The translations under genes and the position numbers were made by a program. 64,000 bases of DNA from Calliphora vicina (Eukaryota > Arthropoda > Insecta > Diptera > Calliphoridae), in contig NC_088781.1 of assembly GCF_958450345.1 (NCBI RefSeq), positions 124,136,431-124,200,430 on the forward strand, read 5' to 3'. Positions 1 to 11,190 of the stretch are shown piece by piece. Within the stretch, counting starts at the first letter, position 1. Each line of letters starts with the position of its first letter. The notes under the pieces were generated by a model. It worked only from the letters and a program-made list of their open reading frames with translations. It was not told the DNA's origin and searched no databases.

Positions 1-302
1 TAGCTTTTATTTTAATATTTATCAAAATATGTTAATTTTGTTCCTACCTTTCTTGTTCTAGTTGCCTGAGACACATTAATGGCCTGGCGATTTTTTAATA
101 ACTTTAAAATGTTTTGACCAATTTCTGTTTTTTATGTCTCATTAGAACGACAATGGCGTACACATTTCCATTCTTTTAAATTAAATTGGAAAAGTTTTTT
201 TTTAAAGAGAAAATTTTTACAAAAACTGAAAAAAATGGCTTTTTTCCCCTTGTAAATGCATCTCAAAACTTCAGAGGGCTTGCGGCACGTCTTAACCCCA
301 AC
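1..302 (-). repeat. Left arm of a ~290 bp inverted repeat pair
   Basis: Read on the minus strand, this block matches 3494-3780 closely over nearly its whole length. Shared landmarks include GGCCTGGCGATTTTTTAATA, CTTGTTCTAG and CCCCTTGTAAATGCA. The two arms face each other across 3.2 kb that contains a hAT transposase tail. hAT elements normally have short ends, so the arms may be a separate dispersed repeat present in both orientations and not the element's own termini. The window edge cuts the block, so its true left end is unknown. Confidence 0.8.
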
Positions 303-827
303 CGATTTACCTAAAATTTATTCAGGATGATTTTTTACTAATGTTCACCAAACTGGGGGGTGAAAATGGCCAAAATCCAACTTTCGTTTATTAAGGGCCA
401 CCCTAGGCTACATAGAAGCAAAAAACCACGACTGCCTTGAACTGCTGTTGTTTTCATTATATATAATATAAATAAGGGGGATTTCATGTGAACATTCTTT
501 TGAAATCGATGTCTTCCGATTGGATCGGTCAAAAACTCTCTGATTTAGAGAGGGTCAAAATTTGACATTTTTGCCAAACAAATTTTTATGATCTAAGTAT
601 CTTACTGTTCTTAGCTAAATGTTTCCCAAATAGTTTACACAGCAATTTCTTCAATTTTTCGAAAAACAAAATTTTTGACATTCTTTATAAAATATAAAAC
701 TTTTTCTTCAAAATGGAATTTTTTTTATTTTTTGCTCAAAGGAAAGCTTAGGTCTATTCTTTTAAGAGTTTTTTGGTCGCCGGGATGCGAGTGAGATATC
801 CCCAATATGTATATTGTACATAATATC
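303..827. other. Non-coding AT-rich stretch, probably old repeat
   Basis: No gene seen. The stretch around 310-420 continues the style of the left inverted arm and contains GGGCCACCCTAGG. The short open frame on the minus strand at 338-532 has no family signature and looks like chance. Confidence 0.5.
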
Positions 828-1570
828 CCAGCAGTTCTAGGAGACTAGTGATTTTACTTATCATTTCGAGGGACAACTACCCTGCGGGAAATTTGTGTCA
901 ATTGTTCTAAGAGCACTTGTCCTGTGACCAGTGAATACAAAATTATTACAAAAAGGAACGAATTATGATAAGTGAAAACAAGACATATCACTTAACTAGT
1001 GTTTAAATGTTTGAATTGTAGTTAATGCTGAGGAAAGGTAACTGACACAAAATTAGTCCTGTGACTGGGATTAGTGGGTGTTATGTTCAATCTCTTTATA
1101 TGGCAAGATGTTGAAAGTGGTGAAATCACATCTTTTCGGCTAATTGTGATAGGTCACATAATAAACGCAAATTAACCGATTCAGTTTATTATGAAACTGG
1201 CCACCAAAAAGGATAAAAATAGTTTGAACTTTTTTTTTAACAAATATTATTAAAATACGTTGAACCGACATTGAATAAGTACGCTTAGGTTGGTTCAGCG
1301 ACTTCTTCACTTGGAACAATCTATGAGACAGGTCCTGTATTAATCGAAATTTAATACGTCTATTTAGGTAAGTTCAGAGACCTGTCACAAAGTGTCAAAA
1401 AGGTGTAAATTGACCCCTTCCTAGGACATCCCCATGTTAAAGTGATAGGTCCCTTTCATATAAAGTGTTAGAACTGGAACCGGTCCCTACCACTTTGGAA
1501 CTGTCACGTGATAAGTTTAGTGTTAGTTCCTTTTCCCCTAGGGTAGTTACATAACTAGCTACATGGCTAG
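828..1570. repeat. Diverged dispersed repeat shared with the interior of the hAT element at 20333-22449
   Basis: CAGCAGTTCT, then GAGACTAGTGATTTTAC, occurs here at about 830-858 and again at about 21170-21198. A second shared motif, GTTAC.TAACTAGCTAC, is at about 1546-1563 here and 21220-21237 there. Between the shared blocks the copies differ greatly in spacing. I see no coding frame. Confidence 0.5.
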
Positions 1571-1659
1571 AAATTAAATCCCTCTTCAATTACAATGACT
1601 CTGTCTGATAGCTGATCCATAATATTGAATGCTACGCTTGGTTTTCCAAGAAATACTTT

Positions 1660-1880
1660 TTATTAACAGTTTTTTTTGGAAAAATTGTTTCAACTATTTT
1701 TTTTTAATTTTTTTTACCGCGAATTTTTGTTTGACAAAAAAATTTTTTCCATCAAATTTATTTTTTTTTATAGTTTTACCAAAAAATTGTGTTTAATATT
1801 TATCTTAAAACTTTACTTGGTGAAGGGTATATAGGATTCGGCATAGTCGAATACAGCACTTTTACTTGGTTTTTATTTAT
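1660..1880 (+). repeat. Family B repeat, 3' end fragment
   Basis: A run of poly-T and poly-A blocks is followed at 1811-1875 by GGTGAAGGGTATATAGGATT and a TACTTGG tail. This is the same terminal module seen at 11150-11190, 53545-53600 and, reversed, 51721-51790. Only the end of the element is present. The class is not recognised; the copies have no protein-coding content. Confidence 0.7.
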
Positions 1881-2915
1881 ACATATGTTAATTAAATGTC
1901 TTTAAGTAAAATCAAAGTAGATACGTTACCATAAATAGAAGATAAGAAATTAAAAATCAATTAAAGAATGAAATATTAGTAAGTATATCAGAGCGTATGA
2001 TGAATTTATAAAGAATTAAATATTAAGTATACGTACGGGAATCAACAATGTTGGAGAATCATTGAATCTGAATTCATTTGATTTATATTTCTTTTGGGTT
2101 TCAAAATGAAAAAAACTGTAAAATATCGGTTACTAGTATTTCACATTTGAAAATTATGCTCATAACAATTCTAATGACGTGGTAGTATAGTAGACACCAT
2201 TTCGATGGCTTATATTTTCAAAGTTCTATTTTGTAAACCTTCTGAAATTTTTTTATATTTTAGATTGATGTGTAAGTTCGCTATTTATTGTAATTCTTTT
2301 TTGAGAACAAAACGAAAATTAATTTCAAACAATATTTATTGGAATGACATAAATCATATCTGGGGTTTATTAATCCATCGATATATCAAAACAAAATTAA
2401 TAAGAAGTATAAAATAACGAAACAATTTTATTGACGTGTTGTCTAGGAGACAATTTTACTGATGTTTTGTTAGGCGATACATAACGAAAATAATGATGCG
2501 GTTGTTTCTTAGACACCTACCTTAATATTGACGTGCTTGTCTAGTAGAAAATTTTCTGCTCAAAACGTCGCTTGCGCTCTCTTTGATCGAGTTCGTCACA
2601 CTAATTTATACATGAAAACGTAGTAATAAGGTACAGAAAACGTGAAAGACGATGATTGCAAAATAACAGGAGAAATGCCTTTTTAATTTTGTTGGTTTCT
2701 GTTAGACTATCACGTCAGTCGCAGAGTGCTAAAATACTGCTTTGAAACTTCGAAAATATGTTTTCATTAATCTTTACTAACCGTTTCTTACTTAGAGATT
2801 AAATCCATCATAATTTAGTATCTCTAAATTTTGGATATTTATATAGCATAACAATAATAATGGAAATACTTCATGGTAAAAAATTATATGCTGGTATACA
2901 GCATTTAATTTAAAT
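1881..2915. other. No gene seen
   Basis: AT-rich sequence without recognisable coding or repeat structure. The 70-codon open frame at 2205-2417 has no motif and the composition of random AT-rich DNA. Confidence 0.5.
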
Positions 2916-3450
2916 CCCGGGATTTTCGGGATTTTCCAAATCCCGTTTTTCATAAATAGGGGAAATTGTGACTTTTGTGTGACTTTTTCATGCATTTTGA
3001 CATTCTACATGCCCGAATACGCAAAGTGAAGTTTAGCAAAGTTGTTAAGCTCAACATAGTTAATAAAGGAATGCGGTATTTATGCCTTTAATCCATTATT
3101 CACCTTTTTTGGTAAGTTATCTAACAAAACTTAATTTAAATCCTCTTCAAAAGAAATTGATTTGTCAGATGAGGAGCTCCAATAAAATGAAAATATTTCG
3201 ATTGCTCAAAGAAAGGTTAAAAGATATCATTATAAATTTAAAAACCCAAATAGAAATAACGAAACCAAATTATAATGTAGATTTGCAACTTGTAAAAAAA
3301 ATAGATCAATTTATTTCTGAAGGAATAAGAGGAAAATACTTGCAGATTTTTTATAAGTATTTGCAAACGGTTTTGCCAATGTGAAAGATGTTTTTCGGCA
3401 GCAGCATTAAATTTTTTTTTTTGGAATTTCGGAACGCATACCCTCTAACT
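2916..3450 (+). pseudogene. hAT transposase relic, C-terminal dimerisation region
   Basis: The open frame at 3082-3384 ends with residues of the form RGKYLQIFYKYLQTVLP. Immediately after, in a shifted frame near 3379-3411, the DNA reads CERCFSAAALN. This is the hallmark of the hAT C-terminal dimerisation domain, where short-helix residues precede an ERCFSAA signature and a K-x-RN motif. A frameshift and stop separate the two halves, so the gene is dead. Upstream at 2916-2955 lies a CCCGGGATTTTCGGGATT palindrome-like block. The catalytic DDE part is absent. Family assignment rests on the signature alone. Confidence 0.7.
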
Positions 3451-3493
3451 ATAGTTAAATATGAAATTTTGTCTTTCTATCATGATTGCAACA

Positions 3494-3780
3494 CGTGCCG
3501 ACTTGCGATTTAGTTTTGTGGTGCATTTACAAGGGGAAAAAATGCAATTCTTTCAGTTTTTGTAAAAATTTAGCCATTAAGTAATTACTTTTGCAATTTA
3601 ATTTAAAAGAATCGATATGTGTACATAATTGTCCCTCTAATAAGACATAAAACACAAAAATTGGTTAAAAAATGTTAAAGTTATTAAAAAATCGCCAGGC
3701 CATTAACGTGTGTCAGGCCACTAGAACAAGAAACGTATGAACAAAATGAACATAATTTGAGAAATATTAAAATAAGAGCT
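3494..3780 (+). repeat. Right arm of the inverted repeat pair
   Basis: This is the reverse complement of 1-302 with scattered substitutions and small indels. Its start, GTGCCGACTTGCGATTTAG through CATTTACAAGG, also resembles 25848-25890 in the same orientation, so it belongs to a dispersed family. Confidence 0.8.
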
Positions 3781-3784
3781 TATT

Positions 3785-4368
3785 TTTACTTAAAATATAT
3801 ACATATTTTCTTGTATATAAGTTTTTGTCTTCGTAGGATACCGCTAACCTATTCGCAGGTATGACCAAAAAAAAATATTTTTTTTAACGACAGTTTCAAA
3901 ACTCCAATTTCAAATTTTTAAAAATTTTGTTAAACAAATTTCAGAATTTTTTGATCATCACTTGGGGATTTATTGTCAACATAATAGGGAATAAAAATGT
4001 GAAAAATTATGTCAATACCTCCTACAGTTTTTCCGTACCTGCGATTTGAATTTTGCGATTTTCGAGAAAAAATAATTTTTTGGCCATATTTTGGCGAATG
4101 AGCCGAATTTCCATACTGTTATGATTTTTAAGTAAAAGCTATTCAGAATATTATAGTCTATGTAATTGTAAATATAGTCTGAAAGTTTTACTAAAATCGG
4201 AAAACGTCAACCCTTAAATCGAGAAGGCCAAAAGTCAAATTTTTCAATATTTGGAATTTCTCATGGAAAAATAGCGAAATATTATATAGTTTTGGTCCAA
4301 TTTTGATGAAACTCAAGAAAAGTATAACATGATATCTAGTATTTATAATAACAGCACAAAAATTAATA
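3785..4368 (+). repeat. Dispersed repeat D, also present inverted near 25930-26110
   Basis: The block TTTTCGAGAAAAAATAATTT followed by TTGGCCATATTTTGG at 4057-4095 appears reversed at about 26075-26107. The segment around 4205-4255, including AAATCGAGAAGGCCAAAAGT, appears reversed at about 25972-26030. The two copies keep the same internal order. No coding capacity seen. Class unknown. Confidence 0.65.
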
Positions 4369-4372
4369 TTAA

Positions 4373-4531
4373 CCCTTAATAGCACTTGGTGTTACAAAGA
4401 CACTCAACTTTTAAAATCACGAAAAAGACATTCGATATGAATGGTGATAACTTTAATGTTTTTCAGAGTTAAATAAACTCAATCATTCAAATTATTTTTT
4501 AAATTTAATAAATCAAAAGTACACTAAAGGG
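4373..4531. mobile_element. Short piggyBac-type MITE with TTAA target sites
   Basis: TTAA at 4369-4372 and 4532-4535 flanks a 159-bp insert. Its ends are CCCTTAATAGCACTT on the left and, reversed, CCCTTTAGTGTACTT on the right. The TTAA duplication and CCCTT start are typical of the piggyBac superfamily. No coding sequence fits, so it would have moved with a transposase supplied elsewhere. Confidence 0.65.
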
Positions 4532-4535
4532 TTAA

Positions 4536-6239
4536 AATCAATATTGTTGCTCAAAAATCCTCAATAAAATATTAATTACGTTATTAAAGCAAAAATCTGG
4601 TATAAATACAATATTTTGCCGTTTGAAAAATGTGTTGCCAAAATTTAATTAACATTTAATAACGTTTTCCTTTATAGCTCCTGAACTAATCGAGTCTCCA
4701 TCGAAATTATTTTGCACGAATATAGTAGAGAGTTTAGTTGTCCTAATACCATATTCTATTTTAATTTTTTACGCCCCGATCTTTGATATTTTTAACATTG
4801 AAATATGTAGTCCGAAAAATGACCATTAACTTTTTGGAAGTAAATAATTTTCTTCACACCATTTGAAGGACAATATCTTTGACTTTAAAATGGAATCAAA
4901 AATTATTCTGGTCTTTCAGTAGTTTCAAAGTTATGGACAATTATGTGTATATACATAATTTTAGACAATTTTAAAAAATTTTTCAATTTCAAAATCGGGA
5001 TATTTTTGAAATTAATGGGTTTCCGATGAAGAAGTCATTGATTTGAGAAACCCTTTGGAACCGTAATATGTGTTGTAAATTTCATTAAAATTAAAGATGA
5101 CAAATCCGAAAATATCAGTTTTCTGTCCGTTTTGATATGGATTTTCCCTATATCTTATTAATTTTTCAAAAATGTATATTTTTCGCCAGAGCCACTCTAA
5201 GATGATGGTGAACTTGGCTATCATATGGCGTAAATTTCATTTATAAACGAAAACGTCATGATAGCTAAAATTGATATTATGATATTATGATTTTGATTTT
5301 TTTTACTTACTATTGAAAATATTACTAAGCTTTATGTAAAATTTCTTATATTACGAAACATGTATACATTTTCTTCGGATGTGTAATTTGAAATATTCTT
5401 GGTGGCAACACTTGTACAAAAATAAACACTTGAAATATATTCAGTAATATGAAAAAATATAAAACATTGCACTTAACGATCATGTTTCTTTTTATCCCTT
5501 TAGCACATATAAATGTTGCAAATACATACTGTCATACATATGAGTAAAAGAATACACTGTACAAACTTTAAATATATATTCAAACGAATATTTATATTTT
5601 TGTGTTAGTTGCTATGAATATGTGACTGTTTTAATACTAAGATGTAAGATACTAATAGTATTTATTTCATTTATATATATTTTGTGTATAACAAGTATAA
5701 ATACATACATATATGAACTTGTATGCATTTGAGAATAAGCCACGAAGACCGGCTGAAAAAGTGTGTCCAACTTTGTATCAACATCAAAAATCCAGAAATG
5801 TTGCACATTGTGTAGATTGTAAAACTTGAACTATGACTCTAATAAAGCCTACAAATTTACACTTCTAATAATTATTAGTTAAACCTCGTATAGCTATATG
5901 TTTCCTCTCAATATTGGTTTTATTTACAAGTATATTTTGCTGTGTGTATATATACAATTGTAGATGTAGGTTTTATTCTAACCCACTTCAGTTTCCCTAA
6001 CTTATTTGTCCATTTTTCACAAGTTTTTGTTTTCTTATATTTCATGCACTTTTCTGCATCAATACTTTTGCGAAACAGATGACGTTTGTTTGGCTGCTCA
6101 TGTTTCTTCATGTGCCACAAGTACTTTTTAAAACAAAATCGTATTACAAATACTAAGTAAAATAAGTAAACCATCATATATGTAGTGAATATGTATTAGG
6201 AGAGTCCATATTTTTAACTTTTTCCAGCTATAATTACAT
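4536..6239. other. No gene seen
   Basis: AT-rich non-coding DNA. Part of 4800-5250 has the monotonous style of an ancient dispersed repeat, but I could not pair it with another copy in the window. Open frames at 5012-5224 and 5920-6177 show no motif. Confidence 0.5.
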
Positions 6240-6640
6240 AAGCTTAATTACATAAGCGCCATGGATATTTGTCTTTGGCATCGATTAGGCTGGTTGGCCG
6301 GACTTCACATACGATCTCTTGCGCTTCGGGTTAAAGTAATTTTCATCCCATGTAATAATTCGGTGCAAAAATTATTTTCTTTTATAGCGTTCAATCATCA
6401 TTTGGGACATGCAAAATCGTCTTTCAAGGAATATCGATTCGTATGTTACCCAATTTCCCTGATTTTTATGAATCCTGCTGCCAGCAAACGTTTTGAAATT
6501 GCTGCTTGAGTAGCTCAAAATGGGTTTCTTTGTCTTCCGTGTCTAAATCACCACATCTGAACCACACAAACCATCTCTCGCATATTGAAGCCGATGGAAT
6601 ACATTCTCCATATGCTTTGGTGCGCAATCAGTGTGCTTCA
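6240..6640 (-). pseudogene. mariner transposase fragment, N-terminal and central part
   Basis: Reverse translation across frames gives a mariner order: a helix-turn-helix remnant, GNWVTYES, ERRFCMSQMMIERYKRK, LHRIITWDEN and NPKRKRSYVKSGQPA, ending at NIHGA. The Asp in TWDEN occupies the place of the first catalytic Asp. Several stops and frame changes are present, and the second half of the gene is missing. It aligns with the fragment at 61475-61930, so both descend from one mariner family. The boundary at NIHG may be a deletion point. Confidence 0.8.
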
Positions 6641-6776
6641 GTATTGTAAATCCCCATAGATGTTTAAATATTAACATATTCTGAAATTCAAAATTTCAAA
6701 AAATTAATAAAATTAGTTTTCTATTTTAATAAAAGCTAAATTCAGAATAAAACGCTAATTTTAACAGTTGCACATA

Positions 6777-7928
6777 CACTGGTGCATATTCTAATAAACC
6801 CTCAAGTTCTCCATTGGATTTAAGTCTGGACTACAAGCCGGCCAGTCCAACAGAGGAATGCTATGTTCATTAAACCATGATTTCGATTGCTTAGAAACAT
6901 GGATTTCAGCATTATCTTGTTGGAATATGCAATCGTCATCTATTTTTTCATCCATAAATGAGTTCGTTATAAATCGCACTATTCATTTTTGTCGGAACAA
7001 AACATATTTTCGATTTGCCAACTGCAGAAAACGCTGCCCAAACTATAACACTGCCACCACCGAAATTACGTTTTGACATCCGAACATCGTTTGATCTCAA
7101 ATCGTGCCAATAGCATGAGCATGAGTCAGGACCGTCTAAATTAAATTTTTTTTCGTCAGAGAAAATTACTGACGAAAATTTTAGATGATTTTGTTTATGG
7201 TGTTTTTTAGCATTGGTTTACATTTCGGCTTTTTCCATTTTATGTTTTCATCGTTTCGTAAAATGTGTGCAACGTGTTTGGAAGTTACTGGAAGATTAAA
7301 TTTATTCTTTATTTGTGTGGAATTCAATTTGTTGCTGGTTGCTTCTTGTTTTATTAGATTAAGTTGTCTTCTTGTTAGTTTTGTATTTCCCTTTGTAGGT
7401 TTGCGAACTCCATAATTTTTACCTTTCTTCAAGAAATTTCGCACCACACTTTCCGAGCGATCGATTTTACTTCCAGTTTCTCTGTTGGAACATCCTTGGT
7501 CGTGAAAAAATTGAATTTGAATCTTTTCTTGATCGGACAAAAAAGTTCCCTTGGGCATCTTTAAAAGTTATGAAATTTATTGATTCAAATAGAAAAAGTT
7601 GCAGTAAATTAAGATGTTACTATTAGAAACGTACCTTTGTTTGAAAAAAAAACTAAAATTGATAATATTTTATTTTTGGTAACTTTTTTAAAAACTAATT
7701 TCACGTCTGCGTTTATACGAATCTTCCTCTTAAAATAGCACCAAAAACATCTGATCGCATAATTAAGGCAAACAAGAAAAATAAGAAAAAAAAACTTGTT
7801 TACTTTCAAAAAGTACACTTAAGTTGTCTCTCATTAAAAAAGTTAAATTTTGCTTTTGGATGAGAACAACAAAGATATAACAAAAATACGGATAAAATTA
7901 AGTGCGTTTATAGGAATATGCACCAGTG
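6777..7928 (-). mobile_element. Tc1-like element with both terminal repeats and TA duplication
   Basis: The ends are CACTGGTGCATATTC at 6777 and its mirror GAATATGCACCAGTG ending at 7928, each bordered by TA (6775-6776 and 7929-7930). The 1152-bp length is somewhat short for the family. The transposase stop lies only ~10 bp from the left terminal repeat, so the C-terminal tail and 3' untranslated region have been deleted. Confidence 0.9.
6791..7558 (-). pseudogene. Tc1 transposase, DD34E, broken
   Basis: The start at 7558 gives MPKGTFLSDQEKIQI followed by a paired helix-turn-helix region (about residues 10-100) that ends at KPKCKPMLK. A one-base shift near 7190 leads to HHKQNHLKFSSVIFSDEKKF. 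The Asp in FSDEKKF is the first catalytic residue, and some 10 residues usually found before it are missing. A second shift near 6975 leads to QQDNAEIH (second Asp) and SPDLNPMEN. Exactly 34 residues separate that Asp from the Glu, so the triad is DD34E. The protein stops at ENLRVY, without the usual ~50-residue tail. Catalytic residues survive but no continuous frame does. Confidence 0.9.
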
Positions 7929-7930
7929 TA

Positions 7931-8480
7931 TTTTCGGTTTATGTGGAGAACTAAAATTTAAGTTTTTATATGAAGGAGAACAATTTGAGACTTAGTGGAA
8001 AATCGGAAAGTGCAACATAGGGTCCACCCTAATGTACTTACACTGTATACTTAAATAAGAAGAAACCCAAAAAAATGTAAAACATTAAATATATCAATAA
8101 TAAGAAGAAAGTATCTGCTTGGCTAATATTTCAATTTGTGATACAAATATGCAAAAGGAAGAAACCATATTGTGGTTTTTACTTTAACGATACTTGATTG
8201 GAAGTGGTCTTTAACATTAATAGAAAACTTTATTTAAGTTAAATGATTTGTATAATTATCTTAATTTTTCAAAGGATTTTACTTTTTTAAAAGTGATGTG
8301 AAGTATTTACGTATGTTTATATAAAAGTGTAACAGCAACGAGTGACTGACTGATTCAAAACGTCCAGTCCAAAAGCCAAGAAGTAGATATATGAAATTAG
8401 TACTGCATATTCCCGTCTCCCTATTTAAATCCTGTAAGAAGGGATTCTTGCATGGTTTGGGGTGTAAAAATAAGTAAATT
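7931..8480. other. No gene seen
   Basis: AT-rich spacer. GGGTCCACCCTAA at about 8019-8031 recalls a motif near 400, so part may be old repeat. Nothing codes. Confidence 0.5.
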
Positions 8481-8640
8481 CGAAGATATTCACCCTTATC
8501 GTGATTGGCGTAAACGTCTTACGCCTACGACTGTTACGTACTAGATTAAAGATAAAATGCAAACTGTTTCTATAATCTAGTACGAAACTATCGTAGGCGT
8601 ATGATGTTTACGCCAATCACGATTAGGGTGATTATCTTCT
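8481..8640. mobile_element. Hairpin MITE with ~68-bp arms
   Basis: The left arm 8481-8548 and right arm 8573-8640 are near-perfect reverse complements around a 24-bp loop. The core of each arm is GTGATTGGCGTAAAC followed by an ACGCCTACGA-type block. The whole 160 bp could fold into one long hairpin. No coding sequence and no clear target duplication were seen. It is most simply a MITE; superfamily unknown. Confidence 0.8.
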
Positions 8641-10000
8641 AAAATAAAATACCAAAAAAAAGGAAATGTATTTTACTACTTCAAAAATTAGCAAACAGGT
8701 GTTTAGAAATTGTTTATGCCGTTTTGAAGAGAAAACGGGTAAAATCAATGTTTTGGTACTTCCTGGTACCCTATGTATCATTAAAGCCAATAAAAATATA
8801 ACTAAATTTTAAATCGTATCAGTTACTTATCCAAATACGAATTTGGTACTTTTTGGAAATTCGAACTCTTTAGATTTAAAAACAGGAAAATATATTTTAT
8901 TAAAAATTATTAAATTATTATCGTCAATAAAACTATCGCCAAAATGAAGTATTTTAAAAATTCCAAATAGACGAGGGAAAAAGAGGGAAAAAGAAAATTA
9001 ATACTTTTTCTTCTAATTGTACCTTTTTAATATATTTAATTATTTAACTTGTATCAGTCATTCAGCAATATATGATGCTGAATGACAAACGATTTTTTGG
9101 AACTTTTACACATGTGATCCTGAAAGGGGCTTTGTTCTAAATGTTCCTTTTTAAACCCTTCAGCATGAGTGGCAAGGGCTGGTGCGGATATAGAGGGGAT
9201 GAAATTGGAATTATTGGAATTTAGTGGCGCAAAATAAAAAAAATATTTGATTTATTGTTATGTAGTTTCAATCTACAGTTGTTGCTGTACTTAAAAATAT
9301 TTAACATTTATTAGTAACTTCAGTGGTTTGGTATTGACAACTATTTAAAAGTAAAAAATTTTTCAGAAATTTTTTTTAAGAAGAATTGTTTTCAAAGTTG
9401 TTATTAAGCAGGATAGTACAAGGTTTTCTTTAAGTAGTATTTTTACTTTTTTTTTATGTAGATGGAATATGAGGCTTGGTAAATCAGAAAAATAAAAATA
9501 TATTTTGCATTATTTGTGATAACCAATGGCCATATTCTTATAGATTTTTTTTTTACTATTTGAATTTTTGGAAGGATGCCAGTTACTAATGCTGTGAGAT
9601 GCAGTCCTAATTTGTTTACCAATATCTAGGCTAAATTATAGACTACATATGGTGACAAATTTAGATGCGAAAAATTGCGAGGTGAATTTATATAATTTTT
9701 TTAAGAAATTATTATCGTTGGGACGATGTAAAATCTCGTACTAAATTTGTTCCTTATTTTTTTAAGATTGTATATAAGAAGTGTTATTGGTAATTACATT
9801 ATGTAAAAATAAAATTTATGTAATTCTAACTACTTACAAGTTGCTAAAAACAAATGCCCATATACCAAATTTGACATAAAATTATGAGTCCTTTTAAATA
9901 TGATACTGCTTTATTTAGATTAAAAATATAACATTTGCAAGGCATTTTATGTCAATATTAATATATTTGTTTTAACGCTGTGTTATATCCACATTGTCCA
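8641..10000. other. No gene seen
   Basis: AT-rich non-coding DNA with homopolymer runs. No terminal repeats or protein signatures found. Confidence 0.5.
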
Positions 10001-10110
10001 GAACTTCATCTGCAAGCTATAAAAAAGTGGAACCGTTATCGAAAGATGTTCTGCAACTTTTGTTGGATCCATTACTTCCTAGTGATTCATCAGACTCTGA
10101 AGACGACTAA
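10001..10110 (+). CDS. Possible terminal exon of a host gene, acidic C-terminus
   Basis: After a plausible splice acceptor (pyrimidine-containing stretch then TTGTCCAG, ending at 10000), one frame reads TSSASYKKVEPLSKDVLQLL and continues to an acidic SDSSDSEDD end with a TAA at 10108-10110. Codon usage and the serine-acidic tail look more like real coding DNA than the surrounding frames. AATAAA signals follow within ~30 bp. The exon would be about 36 codons. I do not recognise the protein. It could equally be the tail of a transposon gene or chance; no upstream exon was found. Confidence 0.3.
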
Positions 10111-10755
10111 TTTAAATAAATTTTAAAAATCTCATAATAAAAATTCACAAAATTGTAATAAGTGTTAGTTAGCTTAATTACTCTTTATTTAATTGTTTAA
10201 TTATAACTAAATTATTTATAATAATTAAATAAAATCATTTGATAACTAATAATTGTTATTCGTTTTTAAAAATAAACTTATTAATAAAATTAAAAAAAGT
10301 TTAATTTTATATGAATATTTCGACCTATGCCGGCAATAGGGTAAATATCCAAAATCTATAGATTTAAATAGTTACTTGCTATAAATAAAATTACTTATAC
10401 AATTTAAATTTGTTGAAAGATATATTAAAATAATTTCTTAAAATTGAAAATAGTATAGAATTTGTTTTTTGAGGTAGTGTAGTTTAGCAGCCTCTCCCGC
10501 TCATTCTACTGAAGTAGCAGTACTCATTTTGCATTACTTTATTAACTTACCTCCTTGCCTGCAATATTTCCATATAAATGAAATTAATTAGGCCAAGCGT
10601 TTAGAAGATACGAATTTAATTCCACTAAATTAGGGTTTTCTCCCACTGTGCCCCCCTCCAAAACCAAAACATTTTCATATAAAAAGGAAACAAATTAAAA
10701 ATGTAGAACAAATTTTAATTTCTCCCCCCAAAGGGTTGACCTGGATCCACGAATA
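10111..10755. other. No gene seen
   Basis: Very AT-rich sequence with several AATAAA-type motifs just after the possible exon. A GC-richer patch at 10480-10560 has no recognisable frame. Confidence 0.45.
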
Positions 10756-11190
10756 ATCAAGGGTAATTTATATATTTTTCATTTGCGACCCCACAAAGTA
10801 CATATAGTATGGATCGTTACAGTGATCGAAGTCGATATAGTCGATATATATGAAATCCACTTTCTGTAACCCTCAAATAACTTGCAAACATGATCATCAA
10901 TATATCGAAAATTCACCCGGTTCGGTTGCTACAAAGTATCAAATTCGGAAATTATATTTATTTTTTTTACCAAAAAAATTTAAAAAAAAACATTCCGAAA
11001 AAAATATTTTGAAAAACAATTTTGAACAATTTTTTACCAAAAAAATTAAAAAAAAAATATTTTGAAAAACAATTTTGATTTTTTTTTAAAACAATTTTGC
11101 AAAAAAAAAATTTTAAGTTTGTTTACCTAATTTGGTAATTTGGTAAAGGGTATATAAGATTCAGAGCAGCCGGTTGTCTTACTTGTTTAA
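10756..11190 (+). repeat. Family B repeat copy, internally shortened
   Basis: It contains ATTTTTCATTTGCGACCCC near 10770, GGATCGTTACAGTGATCGAA, the CCTCAAATAACTTGC block and CCGGTTCGGTTGCTAC. It ends with A/T blocks and GGTAAAGGGTATATAAG at about 11143-11160. The order matches the copies at 24427-24960 and 51390-51720. The open frame at 10850-11065 lies across this repeat and is not a gene. Confidence 0.8.

Noticed and set aside
6858..7076. Plus-strand frames over the Tc1 element (6858-7076, 7185-7415)
   Set aside because: They are antisense to the transposase, which has clear DD34E motifs on the minus strand.
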